64,000 nt of DNA. Source: Narthecium ossifragum. Taxonomy: Eukaryota > Streptophyta > Magnoliopsida > Dioscoreales > Nartheciaceae. Below, one piece after another: positions 30,840-40,182 of this stretch. Both the position numbers and the translations under genes were made by a program. Under the pieces are notes generated by a model that saw only the letters and a list, made by a program, of their open reading frames with translations, had not been told where the DNA came from and ran no database searches. The number at the start of each line of letters is the position of its first letter. The stretch's first letter is position 1. The stretch is from positions 1,568,650-1,632,649 of the forward strand of contig OY986975.1 in assembly GCA_963920575.1 (NCBI GenBank). The letters run 5' to 3'.

Positions 30840-33110
30840 CAAGACTTATTTTCCACGGTAGTTACTTTCCACAACAGTTACCTCCACCGTAGCTACTTTT
30901 CACGATAGTTACTTTTCCATAAATAATATGTGAAAAACTCAGCGACAATAATGAAAAATATGGTAGTTAATTTTCAATTTATAGTTACTTTCCAATTGGT
31001 ATTAAAATATTGAAAAATATTGTGAAAAATATTTATAGTTTCCTTTCAATTTTGTAGTTACTTTTCAGTTTTTTTTTCAATTTTTATGGGGGAATATCTC
31101 TTTTTAAATATTTTTAGTTACTTTCCAATTGGTAGTTAAAATATTGGAAAATATTGTGTAAAATATTTGTAGTTACTTTTCAATATTTGTAATTACTTTC
31201 CATTTTTTTTTCAATTTTTGTGGGGTGATGTCACTTTCAAATATTGTGAAAAATTTGGAAGTAACTTTTCATTTTGTAGTTACTTTTCAATTTGTAGTTA
31301 AAATATTATAAAATATTATGAATAATATGGAAGTTACTTTTCAATTTGTAGTTACTTTTAAATTTGTTGTTAAATATTGAAAAATATTATGTAAAATATT
31401 TGTAGTTACTTTTCAATATTTGTAGGGGAATTCACTTTTCAATATTTGTAATTAATTTTCAATATTTGTAGTTACTTTCCAATATTTATAGTCACTTTTC
31501 AATTTTGGGGAAATATGTGCAAAAATCAGCTAAAATAAAGTTGGTAGTTAATTTTCAATATTTGTAGTTACTTTCCAATATTTGTAGTCACTTTTCAATT
31601 TTGGGGAAATATGTGCAAAAATAACCTAAAAAAATACTGGTAGTTATTTTTCAAATTTTTTCAATTTTTATGGGGGAAATTCACTTTCCAATATTTGTAG
31701 TTACTTTTCAATATTTGTAATTACTTTTCAAGTTTTTTCAATTTTTGTTGAAGAGTAATTTGGTGGAAAATAGCTTATAAGATGGTGGTTACTTTTCAAT
31801 ATTTGTAGTTACTTTTCAATATTGGGAAAAATACGGTAGTTACTTTTCACAAATAAGAGCTGAAAAATATTGGGGGACCCTCCTTCACGGTAGTTACTTT
31901 TCAAAAAAAAGTAGGGTTGACTTAAGTGGTAGTAACCTAAAAAAATACTGGTAGTTACTTTTCAATTTTTTCCAATTTTGTGGAGGAAATTCACTTTCTA
32001 ATATTTGTAGTTACTTTTCAATATTTGTAATTACTTTTCAAGTTTTTTCAATTTTAATTTGGTGGAAAATAGCTTATAAGATGGTGGTTACTTTTCAATA
32101 TTTGTAGTTGCTTTCCAATATTTGTAGTCACTGTTCATTAATTTTCAGAAAATATGTGCAAAAATCAGCTCAAAAAATGCTGGTAGTAACTTTTCACTAT
32201 AAGGAAAATATGGTAGTTACTTTTCAATATTGAGATGGTGGTTACTTTTCAATATTTGTAGTTACTTTTGAATATTGGAAAAATACGCTAGTCACTTTCC
32301 ATAGATAATAGCTGAAAAATATGGTAGTTACTTTTCAATATTAATATGGTAGTTACTTTTCAATATTAAGATGGTGGTTATTTTTAAATATTTGTAGTTA
32401 CTTTTGAATATTGGGAAAAATACGTTAGTCACTTTCCACAGATAAATAGCTGAAAAATATTGGTAGTTACTTTTCAATATTAATATGGTAGTTTCTTTTC
32501 AATATTAAGATGGTGGTTACTTTTCAATATTTGTAGTTACTTTTCAATATTGGGAAAAATACGCTAGTCACTTTCCACATATAAATAGCTGAAAAATATT
32601 GGTAGTTATTTTTCAATATTTGTAGACACTTTTCAGAATTTCTAATTACATTCCAAAATTCGTAGTCACTTTTCAATTTTTGGAAATTTTTTGCAAAAAT
32701 CAGCTACCAGAATGTTGGTAGTTACTTTTCAATATATGTAGTTACTTTCCAATATTTATGGTCACTTTTCAATTTGGGAAAATACGTGTAAAAATAATTA
32801 AAAAATACAGGTAGTTACTTTTCAATATTTGTTGTTATTTTTCGGTATTTTTAATTACATTCCAATATTCGTAGTCACTTTTCAATTTTGAGAAAATATG
32901 TGCAAAAATCAGCTAAAATAATGCTGGTAGTTACTTTTCAATATTTGTAGTTACTTTTCAATAGTTCGAGTCACTTTTCAATTATGAGAAAATATGTGCA
33001 AAATTAAGCAAAAAAATGTTGGTAGTTACTTTTCAATATTGAGAAAATATGGTAGTTACTTTTCAATATTGAGAAAATATGGTAGTTAATTTTCAATTTG
33101 AAAAAATATG
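30840..33110. repeat. AT-rich degenerate minisatellite, about 2.3 kb
   Basis: The motif TAGTTACTTTTCAATATTTG and variants (TTCC for TTTC, AAT for AGT, GTCAC for GTTAC) recur throughout in one direction. They are interspersed with 'gggaaaatatgtgcaaaaatcagc' type text split across copies. Spacing is irregular, with 20-22-bp steps combined into larger blocks (for example around 32,215-32,580). No open frame. Confidence 0.85.
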
Positions 33111-33650
33111 ATAGGTACTTCTCAATTTTCCAAAGAGTTTGAACAACAGCTATCCTACCATTTTTCCTAACTTGGTTTTTCCTATTTTCATCATTTTCCC
33201 CTGTTTACCCTGCCCTTTTTCATATTTGGATTTTTCCAATATAAAATCCAAGCTCCATCCCGACATTGCCGTCCCCACTCGCCGTCCCGATCTCGCCTTT
33301 GAGGTCCACCATCAAAAGAAATTAAGCTGAGTTGTAGAGATTGAGATGAGCGTATCTTTCTGTGTTCATCTTGATGCTGTCATTGAATGTTGCTAAGCAT
33401 CCTTCAGGTTCACATCATAGAACTTACAATCCTCAAACTCGCCGCAAGAGTCCAAAAAAAACAGGGTAAAAAAAAGAAGAGAAAAAACCGCTGGCGAATA
33501 AGTACTTTAGGCACGTCGTATTTTATCACGTTAAAATCCATTTGTAATGTTGCGGTTTTCTGCAGACAAAACAAAGAAAAGAATTAAAGTTAATTTCATA
33601 AAGATAACAAATAGTTCAAATCATCATCAGTAAAAACAGGTTCACATCCG

Positions 33651-34075
33651 AGCTCGCCGCGGATCCATCCTAGCTCCATCCCGACATCGCCGTCCCGATC
33701 TCGCCGTCGCCGTACCGACATCGCCGTCCAGGAGATTGGATGAGGTGGTGATGAGTTTGGCGGCGATCTCGCCGACCCACCTCCATCCCAGCTCCATCCG
33801 AGCTTGCCGCGGATCCATCCCAGCTCCATCCCGACATCGCCGACCCGATCTCGCCGTCCAGGAGATTGGACGATGTGGTGATGGGTTTGGCGGCGATCTC
33901 GTCGACCCACCTCCATCCTAGCTCCATACGAGCTCGCCGCGGATCCATCCCAGCTCCATCCCCACATCGCCGACCCGATCTCGCCGTCGCCGTCCCGACA
34001 TCGCCGTCCCCAACTCGCCGTCCCACCTCCATCCGAGCTCGCCGTGGATCCGCGCCTCCATCCCAGCTCGCCGCC
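33651..34075. repeat. GC-rich minisatellite of ~130-150-bp units
   Basis: 'gagctcgccgcggatccatc' or a close variant begins units at about 33,651, 33,801, 33,930 and 34,037, of length 150, 130, 107 and a partial. A related short piece is at 33,255-33,300, on the other side of an unrelated 350-bp insert. Open frames on both strands here are by-products of the repeat. Confidence 0.8.
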
Positions 34076-34496
34076 GTCCGATCCCGAGCGCTCGCCGTCG
34101 GTCGCTGATCGGCCGATCTCGTAGCGTCGCCTCCTCTTCTTCGCGATGCCATCCGATCCCGTCGTATTCAACGCCAAACCCATCACCACCTCGTCCGATC
34201 TTCATCGCCACCCCCAATCACCACCTCCGATCCCCATCCCCATGACCACCTCCGACGACCTCCTTCTCCTTTCGACGTCCCCATCACCGACCACCCGACC
34301 TCCTCCTTCTCCATCACGATACTGTCAGTGGTTCACCGGATGCTCTGGGGAAGACGAACCGGCACCGAGAAGGAGAGAGAGAGATGATAGAAGGGTATTT
34401 TAGACATTAAAATTTACAACTGGTAAAAAAAAGGATTAAATGACTTAACACTTAGTAAGGGGACTACAGTGCAATAAAGATCTCCCAAATAGACTA

Positions 34497-34971
34497 AACA
34501 CCAATTATCCCTATATTTTATACACTTTACGTACAAACATTCGAATTAACTTAATAGTTAATTCAAATATTATAATCTTAACCCACTAGCTTATCCACCA
34601 TTATAATATTATATATTTTATACAATTTACAATTCTTACCCTTATCCCAACCTTAACCCACTAACTTACCCATATTTTTCAGCCAAACACCAAAAATGGG
34701 TTAAGCTATCCCCACTTTTTTACCCCTAACCCCCGCCCCCTATCTCTATGCCCGTTAACCCCGGACCCAACCGGGCTTAAAAATGCAACATGTTATATAA
34801 AGAGGCCTATACACCTGTTCATTATTCTTGCCGCAAAAGGTCTATAAAAATTTTTAAAAGTAACTTTTTTTTTCTTGGGTCACCTCAAATTCAAGTTTTG
34901 TCCAACGCAACACAAGTACACTCACGTATATACACACTTTTCTATATCACAGAATGAGAGAGAGACAGAGA
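34497..34971. other. AT-rich spacer, no gene seen
   Basis: Contains repeated 'cttaacccacta' text (near 34,578 and 34,652) and nothing recognisable as coding. Confidence 0.4.
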
Positions 34972-35530
34972 GAAGAAGCAAACTTGTTCTATTCTTTGAT
35001 CAAAAGGTGCTTGATATGTAAGCCAAAACACATTAGATACACATTGGCAATAACCAAAGTATCAAGGGTCGCATACAATTCATTTGAGATCACATCAGTG
35101 CCCAGCTTTCAGATTTCAACAAAAAGCAGTACTGTCAAGGAAACAGTACATACATATGCCAACTCATGATATATACTAGCAACATTTACCAATTGTACTC
35201 CAGCAGAAATTAATTTACTCCAGAGAAAAACAAATAGAGAGTGTGTATATATTTCTGGGATCAAGTGTCTCGCCAAAACACAACAGTTATGCTTTATTGA
35301 GAATTGAGTTGTAATAGCTCTAAAAGATTTCGAATGCCAGCGGAGCATCCTAATTCAGTAATTGTACCGAACTACTGATAACAAATCAAAGTACAAGATT
35401 GAGCAATTACACTAGATAGTTACTTCTTAACAAATTTCTGCCATTCATACCAAGAAGAAACGACTCCCATGATCGAATAGTTTCCTCCGTGAGCCATTGG
35501 AAGGTATAAACAAAAGTTCTTTCATTAAAC
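34972..35530. repeat. Copy 1 of the resistance-gene 3' flank
   Basis: The stretch matches, in order, 36,835-37,214 plus 39,371-39,485 (behind resistance gene 1), 48,240-48,380 plus 48,570-48,905 (behind gene 2), and 63,686-63,860 at the right edge. Shared anchors include 'cttgatcaaaaggtgcttga'-type text (split by small changes), 'caccaagaagaaacgactccc'-type text and 'tgagccattggaag'. Here the copy has no gene attached. Confidence 0.8.
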
Positions 35531-35535
35531 TCCAA

Positions 35536-35575
35536 CGCCGAGCACGCTTAACGCTGGAGTTTTCTGACGGATCAT
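35536..35575 (-). other. Short 5S rRNA-like fragment
   Basis: On the minus strand the text 'gttaagcgtgctcggcg', preceded by 'cagaaaactccagc', resembles the 5S rRNA segment around the internal control region ('gttaagcgtgcttgggcg', preceded by 'cagaactccgaa'). Only about 40 bp are similar. 5S-like promoters inside LTRs are known from Cassandra TRIM elements, but the rest of a Cassandra element is not visible. Confidence 0.4.
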
Positions 35576-35794
35576 TGTCATCACGGCTTTAAAACACATT
35601 GTGTCTATTAAGGGCTTACTATATACTTATATCGAACCCCAGACCATACCCAGGCGTTGTGGAATTGCTTACCCGGCTAGCAGACTCAGCTTTGCCCTCC
35701 AGGCGTAGGCATCTTGTCCCACGGTAGACCCAGCGGGCCTCACATCTTCTCTCTAATAATGGTGTAAAAGATGATGAAATGAGAGGTCTAAGTC

Positions 35795-35806
35795 CTCTAT
35801 TTATCG
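35795..35806 (-). promoter_or_regulatory. TATA box of the LTR-like fragment
   Basis: Minus strand CGATAAATAGAG, 65 bp downstream of the nearest palindrome (35871). In the Athila-like LTR the distance is 63 bp. Confidence 0.5.
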
Positions 35807-35870
35807 TCTCAAGGTCTTCTCCCATCGGATTAGATCTGGACCGTCCGATAATCCACGTTAGCCAACCTCG

Positions 35871-36220
35871 GATCGATCCGAACAAACCTCGGATCGATCC
35901 GAACAAACCTCGAATCGATCCGAAGTTCAGAGCTTCCATTTCATGTAAGAATTGGATTAATTCAGGCTTCAAAGTTGTCGGCCTTCATAGGCTTCGGATC
36001 GATCCGGACTTTTGTCGGATGGATCCGAAGGCAAAATATGGGATTTGAGCTCCCTGAATCTCTGCAAACTGATCGATCCGAGCTTTAGCTGGATAGATCC
36101 AAATCACCTGGGTTGAGCTCCCACATCCTGGATCAATCCAGACATACCTCGGATATATCCAAACCTTGCTAAACTTGAACTTCTAAGCCCGGATCGATCC
36201 AAACCTTTCCTGGATCAATC
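35871..36220. repeat. Paired-palindrome array with 21-bp spacing
   Basis: Starts are 35871/35892/35913 (a triplet), 35997/36018, 36071/36092, 36131/36152 and 36192/36213. All adjacent members are exactly 21 bp apart. Several palindromes extend to CGGATCGATCCG. Later pairs are decayed (GATGGATC, GATAGATC, GATCAATC, GATATATC) yet keep the spacing. Confidence 0.9.
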
Positions 36221-36379
36221 TGAAAAGTATTGTATTATTGGCTTTTTAAGGGTGGTTCTTAGCTCAAAATCAATTAAACTCTCTTCAAAGGCCTTTGTAC
36301 ATGAAATGACATGAAGATTATTAGAAACACAATGCTTTGTGCTGTATTGACTGCTAAGAGAACTGGGGTTCAATCTTCC

Positions 36380-36826
36380 TATTGGCGCCATATATGTCTA
36401 GCGGAGGATGAAGTAAAGAAAGGGTGGAAGGCAAAGTTACTGGCTATGGTTCGGTGTTACAAGGAGAGATGGAGGGGGTGGTGCTAGCCCTCACGGCTGT
36501 GCTTGAGCGAGGTTATATTACACTGATTGTGGAGTCGGGCTCTCAGGAGACGGTTCAGATCCTTGTGGGGGCGAGGCTGTGGCCGTCCGAGTTAGAGAGT
36601 CTGGTTACGGAAGCGTGGTTAAGTGCTATGCAGTTTGTTTCGGTTTTGTTTTTGTACATCCCAAGGGATTGTAATGGTCGAGCAGATACCGTTGCTCGTC
36701 TTTGTCGTCATTCGGAGTTCTGTTTGCCTTGGACGCGGGATGACGGACTGGGGCTTATGGATGGTCTGATATAGTCTTTGGTTCTTACCCTTCGGGCTGA
36801 ACTTATACAAAATAAAAATAAAAAAA
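36380..36826 (+). mobile_element. 5'-truncated LINE, RNase H end and poly(A)
   Basis: The plus-strand frame to the TAG after 36774 encodes the end of a plant L1 RNase H domain. It has VESGS where ESDS is expected (the catalytic Asp is Gly) and GRADTVARL. An A-rich tail (36,808-36,826) follows. The left limit is not defined and no target duplication was found. Confidence 0.7.
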
Positions 36827-37200
36827 CTCATCTGGAACATAGTAACAAATGTTACAATCCATGTTAGATTAGTGCCTAGCTTTGAGATTTCAAAAAAGCA
36901 GCACTCTGAAGGAAACAAGTACATACACATCAATATGCCACAAGCCAAATCATGATATATATACTAGCAACATTTACCAATTGTACTCCAGCAGAGATTA
37001 ATTTACTGCAGAGAAAAATAAATAGAGAGTGTGTATATATTTCTGGGATCAAGTGTCTCGCCAGAACACAACAGCTATGCTTTATTGAGTATTGAGTGCT
37101 AATAGCTCTAAAAGATTTCTAATGCCAGCGGAGCATCCTACTAATTCAGTAATTGTACCGAACTACCTACCGATAACAAATCAAAGTACGAGATTGAGCA
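36827..37200. repeat. Copy 2 of the resistance-gene 3' flank, left part
   Basis: Similar to 35,060-35,400 and, at its start, to 63,686-63,735. It is interrupted by LINE 2 and resumes at 39,371. Confidence 0.8.
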
Positions 37201-37214
37201 ATTACAAAAGATAG

Positions 37215-39355
37215 TTTTTTTTTTTGATGAGTTGAGCCACACAACGGGCTAGATTTCTTACATCAGGTTATCCAAAATTACAATTCCATCCTCGGAAACC
37301 CACCAGAAAGAGTTGCCGGAGCGATGACACCATCTCGCCACACCGTCGGCTCTAACATTAGAAAACCGAGGGATGTGCACTACAAGGACGGACTCAAAAA
37401 GTAAAATTTCAGACCAGATACTCTTTGCCAGGCCCTCAGCTTCCCTTGGCCAGACACTGAACCCATTAATAATGTTAACCGCCGTCCGCGAATCAGATTC
37501 AATAAGCAATCTATGACATCCATATTGTTTAGAGCATTTAAGGGCCAAATCCACTGCCCCTAATTCAGCACAAAGAATGTTGGGTGCCTGAAATGGTCTA
37601 CCAACGACCCATTCCAGGTTATCCTCATCTGATCCACATACCGCAGAAATCGCTGAAGTACCAGAAACACCATCAAATGCCGCATCAACTTGAATGATCT
37701 TACCTTGCGTACCCTGCTGCACTGTTATCTTCTTAGGCTTTGATATGAACTCCACGGAGAGACGACGAATTCTACGTGCCAACACCTCCACAGTCTCCCC
37801 TAAACCTTCATGAATGATACAGTTTCTATCTTTCCAAACAGTCCACATAGCATATCCTATGTGCGTCTTCAAGGCCTTCATTCCTAGCAAACTTGAAGAT
37901 GAATATAGAATCTGCAAACAATGATCAGCACCTCCAGCCAATCGTGACAGACCATCGTTCGTAGAGACCAAATAAAAAATCCTTTGAACCACAGGACAAA
38001 GAATTAAGGCATGCGGAATTGACTCCGGCTCTAAATTACATCTTGGGCACAAACGATCTGTAGCACCGCAGAATCTCCATAGCAGCTCACAGACTGGTAG
38101 CCTTCCATGGAGAACTCGCCAGATGAAATGACGGATCCTCGGACCCACAGGCAATGACCATATGTTGCTCCAAACTTCCGAGGCATGGTGGTTGCGATTT
38201 TGAAGACCTCTGCCCACCAGAAAGTTATAAGCTGAAGCTGAAGTTATGTGGCCTCCACTTCCAAACGCCCATCTGCATCGATCATGAGCACCCACCTGAG
38301 TAGAGCACACCTTCTCTGCTAACAGAGGATGGCACAACAAAGAAACTTTAGCAAGATCCCATTCCCCAACAGTCAAAAGATCTCCTACCATCACATTATC
38401 AAGTTGCTCAGCATCAAAAATATCGGGATATCTAATAAGAGGCTCATCAGCAACCCAGACATCATAGAGAAAGCTGATTTTACTATCCCTGCCTGGAGAG
38501 CAAAGCAACCCCTTTCTCAGTTCATCAGCCGCAACACAAAGGTCACGCCAATGTAAAGAACCTGTTTCGGATTCCAATCTCTCACAGATGGAAGAATCCC
38601 ACTCCATCCATACTTAGCAACAACTAACTTCCTCCACACCGATTCCTTAGGCTGAAGAAAATTCGCCATGCGCTTCATCTTCAGAGCCGTTTGCCATTCA
38701 GAGAAGTTTCGAGCACCCAAACCACCAACCTCCATAGGCGAGCATACGGTCTTCCATGCAACAATAGAAAGCCCAGACTTGCAGCCATTCCACAAGAAAT
38801 CCCTGCAGATTCTGTCAAGCCTTGTAATTGTCGCAGCTGGGATCTTCAATGAGACCATGACATAAGCCGGAATACTTTGAAGCACGGATTTGAGTAGAGC
38901 AAGCCTACCGGGACCAGAAACCAATTTACCTTGCCATCCCAGTACCTTGGCTGCCAGTTTATCCACCAACGGTGAGAAATCTCTCGCTCCCAGCCGCTTG
39001 GAACTCAAAGGTATGCCTAAATAATTCCATGCCTCTGTCGCCTCCGTAACGCCAAGGATATGGCAGATCGTATGTCTCCTGTCTTCATTGAGCCTTGGCG
39101 AGAAACGAATGCTCGATTTGGTGGTATTCATCTCCAGGCCTGAGAGTGACTTGAAAAGCAACAAATTTTGCTTCAACCTCCTAGCCTCCATGCAGGTTGC
39201 ACTAGTGACAAACAAACAATCATCTGCATAGAGTAGATGGGAAATGGAGAAATCCGAGCCATTATACCGCAACCCTTCAATACCGCATGACGGATCCTTC
39301 AGAATATGAGACAAGACCTCCTGCACAATCAAAAAGAGATAAGGGGACAGAGGAT
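37215..39355 (-). mobile_element. 5'-truncated L1-type LINE with 15-bp target duplication
   Basis: AATTACAAAAGATAG at 37200-37214 and 39356-39370 flanks the element. The T run at 37215-37225 is the poly(A) tail. The sister flank copy at about 35,405 lacks the LINE and shows the empty site. Only the 3' 2.1 kb of the LINE inserted. Confidence 0.93.
37258..39332 (-). pseudogene. LINE ORF2 C-terminal part: RT (YADD), zf-RVT, RNase H, frameshifted
   Basis: Two minus-strand frames overlap. The upstream one (39332-38517) has the RT palm with LLYADDCLFV, GLEMNTTKS and NYLGIPLSSKRLG. The downstream one (38607-37258) has GSLHWRDLC, RHFIWRVLHGRLP, CPRCNLEPESIPHALILC and an RNase H with VDAAF, CAELGA, ESDS and RADGVA. 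One frameshift near 38,550-38,585 separates them. The endonuclease and RT fingers are missing through 5' truncation. This is a plant L1 with the added RNase H domain. Confidence 0.88.
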
Positions 39356-39370
39356 AATTACAAAAGATAG

Positions 39371-39846
39371 TTACTTCTTAACAAATTTCCGCCATTCATA
39401 CCAAGAAGAAACGACTCCCATGATCGAATAGTTTCCTCGGTGAGCCATTGGAAGGTATAAGCAAAAGTTCTCTCACTAAACCAGCAACAATCAAGTTATC
39501 AAGTATCACGAGTCCCAATTTTAAGGTCTTCAATGTCCTCCCAAAAGCTTTGATCTTCTAAACGCCATAAGATCACTGTCTGACCAATAACATAATGAGC
39601 ATATCTTCAGCTGTGCTTGCCATCCCAATCAATTTCACTTATGGTTCCTGAACAACAATTTCATACACGAAACGAAATTATCAAGGTTACAAATCATTTC
39701 AGACCAAAAGTACTCAACTTTGTGATTTCAACAAAATTGACCAAAAGGGGAAGATATCTCTACATATCTACATATATACTAGCAAGATTACTTACCAACT
39801 ATAGCACATTTGAACTCCACAGAGACAAACAAAGAGCAAGAAATGA
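39371..39846. repeat. Copy 2 of the resistance-gene 3' flank, right part, and 3' UTR
   Basis: Continues 36,827-37,214 beyond the LINE and matches 48,790-49,230 behind resistance gene 2. Parts nearest the coding region probably represent the 3' UTR of resistance gene 1. Confidence 0.7.
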
Positions 39847-40182
39847 TCATCGTTTTAAATTGGTGTCGAAGGCGAAGGGAGCCTTGGTGTATGAGAAATA
39901 GGCTGATCCATCGTAGGTCTTGGCTTTAACTTGAGGGATGTCTCTGATCTTGGGCCACTCCGGGCCATCCTCAAGACACTTGGAGAGTAGGTCAACACTG
40001 CCGTGAATATTCAGCTTCTGCAGACCACCGAACTGCTGCTGCTGCATTTCTCCTCCTGCTACACTAGTACTAGCACTGCTGCTTGCTAATAACCATTCTG
40101 GCAGGGACTCTATTTCATCTAGGTCAAGCAATTCCAGCTGCTGCAGAGCATCCATACCCACCACAATCCTCAGGTTTCTCCA
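39847..40182 (-). pseudogene. Out-of-frame C-terminal tail of resistance gene 1
   Basis: This frame encodes the last ~105 residues found in frame in gene 2, including ESLPEWLLASSSA, a Gln run and DGPEWPKIRDIPQVKAKTYD. In gene 1 a net loss of 5 nt between about 40183 and 40196 puts it out of frame. The GPEWPKI.DIP block is conserved at the C-terminus of many CC-NBS-LRR proteins of this type. Confidence 0.88.

Larger units (their letters stand above)
30421..34496. mobile_element. Probable non-autonomous Mutator-like element, ~4.1 kb
   Basis: The left end 30421-30545 and the inverse of 34385-34496 align imperfectly over about 110-130 bp. Shared blocks in order are 'gggagat', a G/C-T block before 'ttacta', 'gtca.at', then 'gtctaaaatacccttc' against 'gactaaactacccctc'. 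Long diverged inverted ends around a repeat-filled non-coding interior suggest a Mutator-like element. No 9-bp target duplication could be fixed. Confidence 0.4.
35600..36330 (-). mobile_element. LTR-like fragment with TATA box and 21-bp palindrome pairs
   Basis: Read on the minus strand, an array of palindrome pairs (36220 to 35871) is followed after 65 bp by CGATAAATAGAG (35806-35795), then leader-like text. This is the same order as in the Athila-like LTR. Exact ends and target duplication could not be fixed, so this is called a fragment. Confidence 0.5.
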
